From: Cytophagales bacterium CG12_big_fil_rev_8_21_14_0_65_40_12
GTDB taxonomy: Bacteria; Bacteroidota; Bacteroidia; Cytophagales; Cyclobacteriaceae
Length of the DNA stretch: 64,000 nucleotides
Direction of reading: 5' to 3'
Assembly: GCA_002786855.1 (NCBI GenBank)
Contig: PCUU01000077.1
Coordinates: forward strand, 1-64,000
Each line of letters starts with the position of its first letter. The stretch's first letter is position 1. The translations under genes were made by a program, and so were the position numbers. A model generated the notes under the pieces. The model was given only the letters and a program-made list of their open reading frames with translations, was not told where the DNA came from and did not search any database. Positions 9,199 to 19,086 of the stretch are shown piece by piece.

Positions 9199-10242
9199 TC
9201 GATCAACCCATGAATCGTGAATTTCTTGAAAGGTAGTTTTTAAGTCTTTGGTAATATCCCAATCTGGATAGTGAGACTTCATTTTTGAAAGATCTGAAAT
9301 ATAACAAATGTGATCTCCTAATCGGTTTTGATCGGAGTATTTGTATTTCATGGGTTTCCCTGAAATTTCAGCAATCAAATCAAAGGCTTCGAGAATAGAG
9401 ACCGAATTTTCTCTTCCTCCACCAAGGTTATAAACCTCACCACTTCGAGGGCTCTTCAAAAATTCTTCGATAAATCGCACCACATCGTACGAATGAATGT
9501 TATCCCTGACTTGCTTGCCCTTATATCCAAAAATCGTGTATTCTTTTTCCTGAAGATTGCACTTGATCAAATAGCTAAGAAAACCATGTAACTCCACTCC
9601 GCTGTGATTAGGACCTGTTAAGCATCCTCCTCGAAGACAGCAGGTGGGCATTCCAAAATAGCGACCGTACTCTTGTACCATAACGTCAGCGGCCACTTTC
9701 GAAGCACCAAAAACAGAGTGCTTGGATTGGTCAATAGTGAAGCTTTCTGGTATTCCATTGGCATACTCTACATCAACGTAATCCCATCTAGAGTCCTTTT
9801 CAATAAGGTTCAAATTATTAGGGGCATCTCCATACACCTTGTTGGTGGACATGTGTACAAATGGAACATTCGTTGAAAATTGACGCAAAGCCTCTAGCAA
9901 ATTGAGCGTGCCCACAGCATTTACATCAAAGTCATCAAAGGGTCTTGAGGCGGCCAAGTCATGGCTTGGTTGGGCGGCCGTGTGGACTATCGCATCTGGC
10001 TGTATTTTATAGATCAAGTCTAGCACATCAGGCCTATTCCTGATATCAATTGATGAATGCTCATAATTAGAGAATGTATTTTTGAGCCGCTCTATATTCC
10101 AAGTTGTATCACCTCCCGCACCGAAAAAGTCTTGACGCATATTGTTATCCACTCCATGAACCTGCCAGCCTCGTTCCGAAAAAAAACTAACCACTTCGCT
10201 GCCGATGAGGCCTCCCGATCCAGTTACTAACAATTTATTCAT
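9190..10242 (-). CDS. NAD-dependent epimerase/dehydratase, CDP-paratose 2-epimerase-like, with FxxxK in place of YxxxK
   Basis: 350 aa from [14 protein letters not shown] (an upstream ATG at 10287 is less likely). An extended SDR: the dinucleotide-binding GxxGxxG is GSGGLIG (residues 7-13), and the catalytic Ser/Thr region is MSTNKVYGD. The usual YxxxK active-site motif reads [12 protein letters not shown], so Tyr is replaced by Phe. The C-terminal part ([31 protein letters not shown]) resembles the tyvelose/CDP-paratose 2-epimerase branch. It probably makes a nucleotide sugar for the left-hand glycan, and is the last gene of that run. The exact substrate is unknown. Confidence 0.8.
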   Translation of the reverse strand: MNKLLVTGSGGLIGSEVVSFFSERGWQVHGVDNNMRQDFFGAGGDTTWNIERLKNTFSNYEHSSIDIRNRPDVLDLIYKIQPDAIVHTAAQPSHDLAASRPFDDFDVNAVGTLNLLEALRQFSTNVPFVHMSTNKVYGDAPNNLNLIEKDSRWDYVDVEYANGIPESFTIDQSKHSVFGASKVAADVMVQEYGRYFGMPTCCLRGGCLTGPNHSGVELHGFLSYLIKCNLQEKEYTIFGYKGKQVRDNIHSYDVVRFIEEFLKSPRSGEVYNLGGGRENSVSILEAFDLIAEISGKPMKYKYSDQNRLGDHICYISDLSKMKSHYPDWDITKDLKTTFQEIHDSWVDRLK

Positions 10243-10335
10243 TACCATGGTAAAATTATGTCTTTCTAGATTTTCAATAATTATCAAATGACTATTCCAA
10301 ATGCTTTATTTGATCAAGTTAGATTTAGCAACTTT

Positions 10336-11166
10336 CTAATAATAATCAGGGGCGGCTAATTTGAAACCCTTATTTTTATTGACTCTGACAATGGCTTCAA
10401 TATCTGGAGAAAAATAATGTAAGTAACGTCCCACAACCATAAGACTTTGCCACATCCAATCTCTAATCCCTTCAACTTCCCTTTTATGATAATTAAAAAA
10501 GTAAGTACGCACTTCGAAATCTTCGGAGAGCATTTTGAAATATGTTTTTATTTCACTCCGTGAAAATTCTTTCCAGTGATGACCATATGTGACATGAGCA
10601 AATATATCGGCTACTTTAATACCGACACCCCTTAATAATAACAAGTTTCTTGAAGATCGCAGTAAACTGGGTAACGCTAAGGAATTTGGAGTGGTCAGGT
10701 AAATCAATCCATTAGCCTTCAGAGTTCCATATACGCTTTTCCAAAAGTTGACTGGATTAAAGGTTATGTGTTCTAAAATTTCGGTGAATAGAACGACATC
10801 GTACATCCCAGGCATTTGTGCAACGCATTTAAATGACTCCAAGTCATTTTCAGGGATACCCTGAATATTGAAATCCGCCATTCTGGTCTTTATGAATTCA
10901 ATCTCCCAAAAAGCCGAAACATCTACGGCAAATACCTTGTACCCCAACTCCGTTAATAGCATTGCCGAGTGCAGGTAGTGGCTTCCAATATCCAGTACCT
11001 TACTGCCCTTGGGCACTGTTTTGACAATGCTCTGGGCCATTCTCTCAAAACGTTTTTCGTGGTAAGAAAAATACTCCAAATCCTTAGAGACATTCGCGGC
11101 TAGTACTACTTTTTTAACCTTAGCAATAGCGATGGCTATCTCATTGGCATGGGTGGTTTGGGACAT
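10336..11166 (-). CDS. Class I SAM-dependent methyltransferase
   Basis: 276 aa from MSQTTHANEIA (an upstream ATG at 11202 adds 12 residues). The Rossmann core shows motif I VLDIGSHYLHSA, an acidic loop at the end of strand 2 (VFAVDVS), the post-II stretch YDVVLFTEILEHI and the strand ending LIYLTTPNS. The glycine-rich loop is atypical, with SHYLHS instead of GxGxG. A C-terminal extension (about 190-276) is aromatic- and Arg-rich. Set among glycosyltransferases, it most likely methylates a sugar hydroxyl or an end group of the glycan. The acceptor cannot be told. Confidence 0.8.
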   Translation of the reverse strand: MSQTTHANEIAIAIAKVKKVVLAANVSKDLEYFSYHEKRFERMAQSIVKTVPKGSKVLDIGSHYLHSAMLLTELGYKVFAVDVSAFWEIEFIKTRMADFNIQGIPENDLESFKCVAQMPGMYDVVLFTEILEHITFNPVNFWKSVYGTLKANGLIYLTTPNSLALPSLLRSSRNLLLLRGVGIKVADIFAHVTYGHHWKEFSRSEIKTYFKMLSEDFEVRTYFFNYHKREVEGIRDWMWQSLMVVGRYLHYFSPDIEAIVRVNKNKGFKLAAPDYY

Positions 11167-11209
11167 AGGTTTATTTAGATTTTGGAACAAAGTGCCGCAC
11201 ATGACATGG

Positions 11210-11977
11210 TCAATATGGACGCCTCAAAATTAACCTATACTTTAGAAAGAGAAAGATAAAAATGGAATTCGTTACAAAATAGCGCTTGAACAATCTCTTT
11301 GGCTCTTGTATTAATCTAAAGAGCCATTCAAGTCCATTATTCTGCATCCATGATGGGGCTTGTTTTACTGTTCCTGCATGGAAATCGAAAGCGGCACCCA
11401 CTGCCATCATTGCAGCATTGACCTTTCCTTTATGGTTAGCTACCCAGTATTCTTGCCTAGGGCAACCTCGTCCGACTAAAACTATATTGGCGCCACTCTG
11501 ATTTATTTTTTGAATGTCTCGCACATCTTCCTCTTCAGTTGCCTCTCTGAATCTATCGACATGTACTCCGCAAAGCTTTACTTTAGGAAATTCTTTCCCA
11601 ATAAACTCTTGAAACTTCTTCAGTGTAGTGGCTGTACTTCCAAACAAATAAACATTCAGTTCTTGTTGATTGGCCTTTCTTAAAACATGAAGCGTAAGTT
11701 CTGGCCCGTAAACCCGATCTTTCATCCCCAAATTGTAAAAACTATTTAAAGCCCAGCGAACCGGCTGACCGTCCGGAACAATCAAATCAATTTCATTAAT
11801 AATGCTGCCCAGTCCTTTATCCTTAATCGAGGTGATAAGTCCGTGGACTGCCAGTGCCGAAACTCCAAAACTATTTCTTTGAATTGCATTTTCTAAGATG
11901 ATACTAGATGCTAATTCATAATCTACATTGGCATATTTTGGCAAAAACAACTGGTATGTTTTGAATGTCATGTTCAA
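11210..11977 (-). CDS. WecG/TagA/CpsF family (GT26) glycosyltransferase
   Basis: 255 aa, normal family length. Family motifs are present: the N-terminal LIVPDGQPVRWALN (catalytic Asp region), NVYLFGST, and GRGCPRQEYWVANHKGKVNAAMMAVGAAFDFHAGT split over the next 90 residues, with the PRQE signature. TagA/WecG enzymes add N-acetylmannosamine, its uronic acid or glucose to the second position of an undecaprenyl-linked acceptor at the inner membrane. The C-terminal basic and hydrophobic tail (WLFRLIQEPKRLFKRY) is the usual membrane-association element. Following a WecA-like initiator in the same locus, this could be the second-step enzyme of the left-hand repeat unit. Confidence 0.9.
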   Translation of the reverse strand: MNMTFKTYQLFLPKYANVDYELASSIILENAIQRNSFGVSALAVHGLITSIKDKGLGSIINEIDLIVPDGQPVRWALNSFYNLGMKDRVYGPELTLHVLRKANQQELNVYLFGSTATTLKKFQEFIGKEFPKVKLCGVHVDRFREATEEEDVRDIQKINQSGANIVLVGRGCPRQEYWVANHKGKVNAAMMAVGAAFDFHAGTVKQAPSWMQNNGLEWLFRLIQEPKRLFKRYFVTNSIFIFLFLKYRLILRRPY

Positions 11978-11996
11978 TATCTTCTGAAATTTAACA

Positions 11997-13154
11997 CTAG
12001 ATATGCTTTCTAGAAAGAATACAATCTTTAATAACGGTATGAAATTGATTCACAAACGAAGCGTTGGTAAACTTTGAGGCCCTTTTGTTTCCTCTCATTA
12101 TCAATTCCTCTCTCAATTCAGGGCTAGTCACTTTAACCATTTGGTCGTACAACGCCATTTCGTTGTTCATATCGAATACCAAGGCCGCATCGCCTGCGAT
12201 TTCCATCAAGGCGGGCTGATTAGAAATGATTACTGGTGTGCCCGCCTTCATGGCCTCAATGACGGGAATACCAAACCCCTCTTCAGTAGAGGGAAAAACA
12301 TAGGCAAAAGCATGCTGATAAACCTTGCCCAAATCTTCGTTTGGCACAAACCCTGGCATGATCACTTTATCTTCCAAATGGTACTCTTTAATAAGTAGAT
12401 TCAGCCTATTAAAGTCGTCATGAAACCAACCTACACCGCGTGAACCAACTAATAAAAGATAAAAGTCAGAATACAATTTATCATCCATAAGCTGGCGAAA
12501 TGCTTTTATCAAAATGCCCAAATTCTTTCTGTCTTCGAAGATGCCTATATGTAAAAAATATTTAGCGTTTTCAGGTAGCCCAATCTTTCGATATTCTTGC
12601 GGTGTCATCTGCCCGTATTCCAAATTTTTTGGCGCCTGATAGACTACCGCGAGCTGAAGTTCATTACTAATATGAATTTTGGCCTTTTCAGCAATGTAAT
12701 TACTGGTGACAACCATGCTTGAACGTTTGTTAAGACCTAGTTGAACAGATTTAAGAAAATACCATCGCCAAACGGGGTTATACTTGCCTTTCAACTCCCA
12801 ATAGAAAGTGTCATGAACTACTGCGATGCCTCTCGCCCCGAATTTAAAATAGGGAAGCAAATAGTCGGGAGCGACAATGACATCCACCCGCTTAATGATT
12901 ATAAGTATTGGCAAACCCACTTGTTTCCAGATAAAGTAGATCAGATGATTAATCAATTTCTTAACCACATTCACTTTCCCTCGCAAAAAGGTGGTTTGGT
13001 TGAGCCACCTCCAGTTGGGATAAATTAGGTATTCAACATCATCAAAATCTAACCGCTCAAGACCAGCGCATAATTGAGTGGTATAGGTCCTGATACCTGT
13101 AAGTGCCTGTAGCAGATGAAATGAATCAATAAGTACCCTAGGTCTCTTTTTCAT
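11997..13154 (-). CDS. GT4-family glycosyltransferase
   Basis: 385 aa, GT-B fold. The N-terminal acceptor domain opens LIDSFHLLQALTGIRTYT. The C-terminal nucleotide-sugar domain has HIGIFEDRKNLGILIKAF, the loop PGFVPNEDL, and the GT4 ExxGFxxPxxE motif (STEEGFGIPVIEAMKAG) with both conserved glutamates. It resembles mannosyl/rhamnosyl-type transferases of O-antigen clusters, although the sugar cannot be assigned. It lies 4 nt downstream of the membrane polymerase-like gene, so it belongs to the same transcript. Confidence 0.88.
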   Translation of the reverse strand: MKKRPRVLIDSFHLLQALTGIRTYTTQLCAGLERLDFDDVEYLIYPNWRWLNQTTFLRGKVNVVKKLINHLIYFIWKQVGLPILIIIKRVDVIVAPDYLLPYFKFGARGIAVVHDTFYWELKGKYNPVWRWYFLKSVQLGLNKRSSMVVTSNYIAEKAKIHISNELQLAVVYQAPKNLEYGQMTPQEYRKIGLPENAKYFLHIGIFEDRKNLGILIKAFRQLMDDKLYSDFYLLLVGSRGVGWFHDDFNRLNLLIKEYHLEDKVIMPGFVPNEDLGKVYQHAFAYVFPSTEEGFGIPVIEAMKAGTPVIISNQPALMEIAGDAALVFDMNNEMALYDQMVKVTSPELREELIMRGNKRASKFTNASFVNQFHTVIKDCILSRKHI

Positions 13155-13158
13155 TTAT

Positions 13159-14574
13159 TCAATTCCCCAATTCTAAACTTCTATATGACACTGGTTTAAC
13201 TTTTTTTAGTGACTGATACTTGCTTTCTGCATTCCCAATTAACCACCAAGAGACTAAAGATACGTAGATATAGGCTTCTGCATTTGCAGTAAATAATGGC
13301 AAAAGCAGTCCGAATTTGACGGAAGCGGCAACAAATGGGATAACCGCATCTTGTCTGTTTTTTGATAAGCGAAAAGCCCTCCAAGCATCTCTAATACCAA
13401 AAAAAAGCATTCCTATGTAAAGCAACATCCCTAGAAAACCCATTTGAACTCCGTAAATCAAATATTGGTTTTCTCCACCGACAACTATATCCAAATCCGC
13501 ACCGCCAGCATTTCCACTCATACCTAATCCAATCCCCATTGGGTTAGATATCATACTCTCTACTGCTTTTAGCCAGTCCACAATGTGGGTTAAACTCGAA
13601 GAGTTCTCGAATGAAATTGTGTCCATAACAAAGTATCGGACTTCGTCCTCGGCAAAGAATAAGATATACAGGCCAATAAAGATTGCTCCAAAAAATACCA
13701 CACCCAGCAGCTTGTAGTACTTCATTAAAAAAGCAATCAAAACGAGCATTAGAAAAAATGCTACGAACGAAGCCCTAGAATATGATAATAAGACACATAG
13801 AAAGCCACAAAATAAAATGAAGAGATATTTGTATCTATTGCTTTTATGCCGAACTGAAAGTAAATACACTAAGCTAGTGGCAACGACTATGAGCATAGAA
13901 GATGCCAGTTCCAATGGATTTGAAAAGAATGATCCATAGCGCGGGCGACCTCCCTCTGCTTCGAACGTGTAGTTAAGGTTGTAAACGCCCGTAGGTTCCA
14001 AATCTTTAAAGTCTAAGTTATACTTTACATATCCCACGTAGCTGTGGAAATGAAAACCAAAAGTCTTCTCTAAAACTACCAAGCCACAGGCCAACACGGT
14101 AGTCACAAAAATGACATTCATTATCCTCTTCCATGCCACTTGTTCAATTGAGACATGCCGGCCAAAGAAATAGAAAATACCGATGAGGAGTATATTTTTT
14201 AAATAAACCGCCCGATTGGTAAAGCTTGCTTCTCCTATCCCGAGAATAAAGAAAATAAATGCTAGAACAAGGAAGAGAAGAAAAAACCAATCAAGTGTAG
14301 AAATTGCCCAAGCCCTTTTCAGAACATTCCTTTGACCAAAAAACCAAAGACTGAATGACCCAAAAATTATTACCTCTTTGGAGTATTGAATGATAGTTAC
14401 CATTAGCCTCGATCCAAAAACCTCATAATTAAAGGTTAGGAACAGGGCATAGATGGGGAAAAAGAAAACCGTATAAAGCAATATGCTGTCAAACTTCCCT
14501 GATATAGCTTCATTAACTGTATGAAAAAATAGGGCTGCATAGAGTAATAAAAGAATAATTGCGATTACCAGCAT
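13159..14574 (-). CDS. O-antigen ligase/polymerase-like membrane protein (Wzy/WaaL family)
   Basis: 471 aa with about a dozen predicted hydrophobic segments. The long periplasmic loop in the middle (about residues 190-225, FKDLEPTGVYNLNYTFEAEG) ends in RPRYGSFFSNPLELAS. It is followed by the LSYSRASFVAFF segment typical of the Wzy_C/O-antigen ligase family. Such proteins polymerise lipid-linked repeat units or ligate chains on the periplasmic face. Because it lies with a flippase, Wzz and Wza-like exporter, a Wzy polymerase role for the left-hand glycan is most likely. Ligase activity is the alternative. Confidence 0.8.
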   Translation of the reverse strand: MLVIAIILLLLYAALFFHTVNEAISGKFDSILLYTVFFFPIYALFLTFNYEVFGSRLMVTIIQYSKEVIIFGSFSLWFFGQRNVLKRAWAISTLDWFFLLFLVLAFIFFILGIGEASFTNRAVYLKNILLIGIFYFFGRHVSIEQVAWKRIMNVIFVTTVLACGLVVLEKTFGFHFHSYVGYVKYNLDFKDLEPTGVYNLNYTFEAEGGRPRYGSFFSNPLELASSMLIVVATSLVYLLSVRHKSNRYKYLFILFCGFLCVLLSYSRASFVAFFLMLVLIAFLMKYYKLLGVVFFGAIFIGLYILFFAEDEVRYFVMDTISFENSSSLTHIVDWLKAVESMISNPMGIGLGMSGNAGGADLDIVVGGENQYLIYGVQMGFLGMLLYIGMLFFGIRDAWRAFRLSKNRQDAVIPFVAASVKFGLLLPLFTANAEAYIYVSLVSWWLIGNAESKYQSLKKVKPVSYRSLELGN

Positions 14575-14598
14575 CCTATAGACTTATGATTAAATCTA

Positions 14599-15753
14599 CT
14601 AAACCTTTGATTTTTGACATAGTACTTCTGTATAAAGGTTCATTAAATTCTCATACCCTTTTTCTTCTGTATACTTCTCAAGGTAATTCATGAATGCATT
14701 TTGCCCCAATTCCTCGCACCAAGTAGGGTTTCCATCCAAAGATTTAATCGCCTCTGCTAGATCCTCTAAGTTCTCGTACTTAATACCATTAACATTATGT
14801 TCAATCATGGAAGCCATGGCCCCCCTGTCTCTTGAAATTACTGGTTTTTTTAGTGAAAAAGCCTCAAGAATTACCATGGGCATTCCCTCGTAATATTTAG
14901 AAGGAAAAATAACAGCCCTGCACCTTCTCATATGCTCCAAAACTACTTCTCGATCTCGTTCGCCTAAATGTGTGACATTTTCAAATTGCTCAAAAACCTT
15001 CGGGTTATCGGACTTCCCGATGAGGATAAACTTAGACTTGATATTGTTCTGGAACAAATAAAGGAGGTCTTGAAGCCCCTTAGAATTATTTAATCGCCCC
15101 ACGAAGAGAAAAAAATCTTCTTGAACAATTTCTAACTTATTCTCAGCCAAGAAATTCGGCTTCACAAAAACTTTATGTTTTAATTTATCATCAAAAACCT
15201 TTTCCTTTTGAAACTCAGTCAGACAGGCGTATTTGTCAATATACCTGTCCCATGTGCCGATTTTTCTATGATGCTGTATCACATGGGCCTGAGCAGCAGT
15301 GGCTAAGTACGAATCTCTATAACACTTATACTTAATAGAATTATAGAGGCTTTTATTTAGGCAAAGCTCACAAACTTCCTCCCCTCGAAACAAAAGGCTG
15401 TTTGTGCATACCATTTTGTAGTTATGCAAAGTCTGCACTACAGGTATGCCTTTACTATTGCATATTTTATAAACGACAGGAGTGATAAGCGGAAACGTAT
15501 TGTGAACATGGCAGATATCGGGACGTTCCACTTCCAGTAAAGCTTCAAACTCGTCTCCAATTGCCTTTGATGCCGTTAAGGAAAAAAGCATTCTGATTTT
15601 GTCAACCTTATTAAATCGCTCGAGATCAGAATTATCTTTAATGAATTGAATTACGGCATGACCATGTTTTTCGAGTACCCTTTTTTCCTCGTCTACTACC
15701 GTTTCCTCACCCGTTTTACCTTGATAAATATTGTGGACTTGGAGAATTTTCAT
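14599..15753 (-). CDS. GT4-family glycosyltransferase with Cys cluster
   Basis: 384 aa, GT-B fold. It starts MKILQVHNIYQGKTGEETVV. The first domain carries a cysteine set (CELCLNKSLYNSIKYKCYR, about residues 124-142) seen in one GT4 branch, perhaps structural or metal-binding. The second domain has FLFVGRLNNSKGLQDLL and the ExxGMPxxxLE motif (YYEGMPMVILEAFSLKKP). A soluble, inner-membrane-associated transferase is expected. Donor and acceptor are unknown. It sits 24 nt upstream of the polymerase-like gene. Confidence 0.87.
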   Translation of the reverse strand: MKILQVHNIYQGKTGEETVVDEEKRVLEKHGHAVIQFIKDNSDLERFNKVDKIRMLFSLTASKAIGDEFEALLEVERPDICHVHNTFPLITPVVYKICNSKGIPVVQTLHNYKMVCTNSLLFRGEEVCELCLNKSLYNSIKYKCYRDSYLATAAQAHVIQHHRKIGTWDRYIDKYACLTEFQKEKVFDDKLKHKVFVKPNFLAENKLEIVQEDFFLFVGRLNNSKGLQDLLYLFQNNIKSKFILIGKSDNPKVFEQFENVTHLGERDREVVLEHMRRCRAVIFPSKYYEGMPMVILEAFSLKKPVISRDRGAMASMIEHNVNGIKYENLEDLAEAIKSLDGNPTWCEELGQNAFMNYLEKYTEEKGYENLMNLYTEVLCQKSKV

Positions 15754-15834
15754 GGAAAAGGAATGAAAAGTTGGGCTAATTTCTGCCTCTAAATTAAAAG
15801 ATATTCGAAGTTAATAATGTTTGAGATGATTAGG

Positions 15835-16758
15835 TCACTTGGTCAGACCATCTCGCAAGCCACGGATTACAAATTTTAGCTTTGTGAATCTTCTGCGCAA
15901 AACAAAGTAACCAATATAAATACTAATCTTAAGTACTTGATTTGCCCAAGAACCTAACAAATTTATCCCTTTGGCATACCTTCTCACCATAAACAGATGA
16001 TTTCTAATTGTCATATATCTTGAAAATGGCGATATGTTTCCTTCGTTATGACCTTTGCGGTTCTGATTAGACATTCCTGCCTCATGATAAATTTTGGCCC
16101 CTGGTTCATAGCGCAGTCGATAGTCTAGTCGTCTAATTTTAAATGACCAGTCGCTATCTTCGTAATAAATAAAAAACTTATCGTCAAGCAATCCAATTTG
16201 CTGCACAATATTGCTTCTTACAAGAAAACAACAGCCTGTTATCCAGTCCACATCAATTGGATTATCGTATTGACCTTGATCCTTTTTATCCAGGCCTCTT
16301 GTCTTGAATAATGAGTAAAATGAATTAAAGAAACCACCTGCATTCCAAATCACATCTCTTTCTTGATTGTACATGATTTTTGGCTGAATTGCTCCAATTG
16401 AAGCATCAGCCAGCAACGCTTTTATGAGGATAGTCGCAAAATCTGCTGAAACGATGGTGTCGTTGTTTAATAGCATAATCAGATCCTTCCCGTGATCTAA
16501 TGCATATTGAATTCCAGTATTATTTCCTCCTGTAAACCCCTTGTTCTCCTCATGCTCAAGTAAGGTGACTTCTGGAAACTCACTTCTTAATTGTTCTGTA
16601 GAATTATCCTTTGATCCATTATCTACTACAATTACCTCAAAGTTATTGTATTCCAGCGATCTCAAAGAAAGCAAGCAAGCTGCTGTGACATTAAAGCTAT
16701 TCCAATTTACAATTACTATTGCTAAGGAAGGAAGGCTTGCCGATTCACTCAGACTCAT
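15835..16758 (-). CDS. GT2-family glycosyltransferase (rhamnosyltransferase-like)
   Basis: 307 aa, GT-A fold. It shows VIVNWNSFNVTAACLLSL at the N-terminus, VVDNGSKDNS, the GFTGGNNTG loop and the metal-binding LLNNDT (DxD equivalent), followed by ITGCCFLVR and the catalytic-base region YYEDSDWSFK. The pattern matches the dTDP-rhamnosyltransferase/WbbL-like branch, but donor specificity is not certain. No transmembrane domain is needed; the basic C-terminus (about 270-305) probably touches the membrane. Confidence 0.88.
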   Translation of the reverse strand: MSLSESASLPSLAIVIVNWNSFNVTAACLLSLRSLEYNNFEVIVVDNGSKDNSTEQLRSEFPEVTLLEHEENKGFTGGNNTGIQYALDHGKDLIMLLNNDTIVSADFATILIKALLADASIGAIQPKIMYNQERDVIWNAGGFFNSFYSLFKTRGLDKKDQGQYDNPIDVDWITGCCFLVRSNIVQQIGLLDDKFFIYYEDSDWSFKIRRLDYRLRYEPGAKIYHEAGMSNQNRKGHNEGNISPFSRYMTIRNHLFMVRRYAKGINLLGSWANQVLKISIYIGYFVLRRRFTKLKFVIRGLRDGLTK

Positions 16759-16810
16759 TTTGAAGTTTTAATTGTGGATCAAAGATTGCGGAAAAGAAAA
16801 TCCTACTTGA

Positions 16811-17809
16811 TTATTTTGTCTTCCAAAAATCATAAATACCCTTTTCCAGCTCGTATTCAGACCAGACAAATCGATCCCTGGATGGCTGTTTTTTTGCCCA
16901 TTCCCACATGATCGATAAACCCTTTCTTAAATCCGTTAGGTCTTGAAAGTTCAAAATTTCCATCGACTTTGTCCATGTTGGGTGCGCAGCGCTTACCTCA
17001 TGCCTTTGTTCTAAAAAGGTGGTATCACCTCCGCCCATTACTTCTTTCAAAATTTCGTTGGCCTCCAAAATTGAGTATTCGATTGCCGAACCAAGGTTAA
17101 TAATTTGTTTGGAAGCTGATTCCAATACCGCTGAATTCCAAAGAGGTTCTAAAATATCATCTATAAAGCTAAAAGCCCTTTTTTGGCTTCCATCCCCAAA
17201 GATACTTAGTGGCAAACCACTCATGTGCTGTTGCATCCAAATGCCAAGCACATTTCGATAGGTATCCCAAATATTTTGCTTGATGCCATAGACATTATGA
17301 GGCCTTATAATACACCAATCCAAACCATGCTGCTCTCCTGCCACTTGGATATCCATTTCGCAAGCATATTTGGCAATGCCATAGGGGTCGATCGGAGCAG
17401 GCTGATGTGATTCATCGAAAGGGGGAGTGCCTTTGCCATAAACCGCCATTGAGCTTGTAAAAATCAATCGCTTCACCTCCGCGCGAATGCACTCGTTGAT
17501 AATATTGGCCGTAGCCACTAAGTTATTTTGATAATTGTACTTTCTGATAAATGGAGAAAGCCCTTCCGCAGCATATGCCGCAAAATGAAATACAAATTTT
17601 GGCTTATGTGTTTCGAAAACGTCTTTAACTTCTTCTGAAGCACAATCAAGTGCATAAAACTTTACTCTCTCGTCTATATTTTCTTTAAATCCGCCACTGA
17701 GATTGTCGATGCCGATGACATCGTAATTGGGCTGATTATGAAGTATCCAATCGGCCAATCGGCTTCCCAAAAGTCCTGCAACTCCAGTAATAACTACACT
17801 ATCTCTCAT
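16811..17809 (-). CDS. NAD-dependent epimerase/dehydratase (UDP-glucose 4-epimerase-like SDR)
   Basis: 332 aa from MRDSVVITGVAGLLGSRLAD. A longer start at 17857 would add a basic stretch that does not fit the family. Extended SDR features: GVAGLLG cofactor loop (residues 9-15), FHFAAYAAEG, catalytic TSSMAVYG, YGIAK (intact YxxxK), RPHNVYG and the C-terminal RAFSFIDD and NLGS. This family interconverts C4 epimers or related nucleotide sugars. It presumably supplies a donor sugar to the neighbouring transferases. The substrate is not assignable. Confidence 0.85.
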   Translation of the reverse strand: MRDSVVITGVAGLLGSRLADWILHNQPNYDVIGIDNLSGGFKENIDERVKFYALDCASEEVKDVFETHKPKFVFHFAAYAAEGLSPFIRKYNYQNNLVATANIINECIRAEVKRLIFTSSMAVYGKGTPPFDESHQPAPIDPYGIAKYACEMDIQVAGEQHGLDWCIIRPHNVYGIKQNIWDTYRNVLGIWMQQHMSGLPLSIFGDGSQKRAFSFIDDILEPLWNSAVLESASKQIINLGSAIEYSILEANEILKEVMGGGDTTFLEQRHEVSAAHPTWTKSMEILNFQDLTDLRKGLSIMWEWAKKQPSRDRFVWSEYELEKGIYDFWKTK

Positions 17810-17901
17810 AACAATTTTTAAAAAAAGACTTGTAAGCGACTTAATTTTAAGTCGCAAACATACGTTTTAATTTTTTTTCACTTTAAGGATGTTGTGACTA
17901 T

Positions 17902-19086
17902 TCATTCAATTTTCTTCAAAAAAACATAATGAACCCCGAAGCTAAAAAGCTCGGCCACCAACAGGGCAACGGCAAGTCCGTAGCCACCGTAGTAGTAGCT
18001 ACCCAAAACCGCAATCAAGAGCATAAAAAAGGCTGATATCCACGTTGCTTTGGCCAAGATTCTTTTACGCTCGGCCACCAAGATATTGATCATATTTGCC
18101 ACATTTAACATGCCCATGAACGGAATGAAAGCCAACAGCCGTAATATATTGGCACTATAGTTTACAAACTCTCCACCCACTAACCGAATTACCCATGGTG
18201 CGGTTATAGAAAAAAACAAACCAATAGAAAAAGTAAGCGCTAAACCACCCTTAAAAGAATTGCTCAAATATTTTCTGAAACTTGGAATATCGCTTTCATA
18301 CAACCTACTGGCGTGTTGTAAAATGGATTGAGCTAAAAAAACAGGAACCATTCTTAGCAAAAAAGCAACTCTTTGTGCGAGTGCAAAACGGCCTAACTCT
18401 GAATCCTCCACAAAATTACTTAATATGATATAACCCCCATGCACAGAAACATGTCCTGCGATGGTTGACAGAAAAAATTGAAAATTCTCCTTCAACCTCG
18501 CCCAAATCCTTGATGGAAAAACCCATAAAAACTCCAGTTGCCATTTGCGGTAAATAAAAACGAGGAGCAAAATATTCACCACAAAAGAAGACATCCCGAA
18601 TAAAAAATTAACCCATATGGCGTCATTAGTCGTGTTAACGAAAACGAAAATCCCAACCAAGTAAAAAAGCTTAGATATCACGTTCGTTGTAGATACTAAT
18701 GAAAGTCGGTCAAAACCTTGCAGAATGAACATTGGGAAAAACACCTCTCCGAGCAATATCACCGATGAAAAAGACAGTATTAGTCCGTAATTCGGAAATA
18801 AATCAAAAACAAAAACAGTCAGTAAAAGGAGGATGATAAGTACCAAAGACAATACAAATTTTGTCCATAAAACCTCATTGATCAATATGGATTGTTGCTT
18901 TGGTTCACTCGTTAATAAAGCCAATCGCTTAGGTCCATTCAAATGAAATCCATAGTTCACAAGAATGCTGAGTAGCATAACCACAGAAAGACCAAGGTTG
19001 ACAAGACCATACTGATCTTCTCCTAGGCGCTGAAATAGATATGGCGTGATTAAAAGTGCGGACAACACGTTGATGCCCTGATTCAA
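17902..19086 (-). CDS. Polysaccharide flippase (Wzx/MATE-like), left-hand assembly line; start codon uncertain
   Basis: At least 394 aa with about 12-14 hydrophobic segments, including LITPYLFQRLGEDQYGLVNL (the canonical N-terminal signature of the polysaccharide-synthase/flippase group) and FVEDSELGRFALAQRV in the middle. It should flip undecaprenyl-linked repeat units across the inner membrane. The annotated start is TTG at 19086, yet the in-frame upstream codons (19087 to about 19161) read KSQSFGNFFNLSLNQGIN, which looks like a genuine flippase N-terminus. No ATG, GTG or TTG precedes it before the TAG at 19165-19167; an ATT at 19159-19161 is one candidate. It lies downstream of wzz in the same run. 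Confidence 0.83.
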   Translation of the reverse strand: MNQGINVLSALLITPYLFQRLGEDQYGLVNLGLSVVMLLSILVNYGFHLNGPKRLALLTSEPKQQSILINEVLWTKFVLSLVLIILLLLTVFVFDLFPNYGLILSFSSVILLGEVFFPMFILQGFDRLSLVSTTNVISKLFYLVGIFVFVNTTNDAIWVNFLFGMSSFVVNILLLVFIYRKWQLEFLWVFPSRIWARLKENFQFFLSTIAGHVSVHGGYIILSNFVEDSELGRFALAQRVAFLLRMVPVFLAQSILQHASRLYESDIPSFRKYLSNSFKGGLALTFSIGLFFSITAPWVIRLVGGEFVNYSANILRLLAFIPFMGMLNVANMINILVAERKRILAKATWISAFFMLLIAVLGSYYYGGYGLAVALLVAELFSFGVHYVFLKKIE

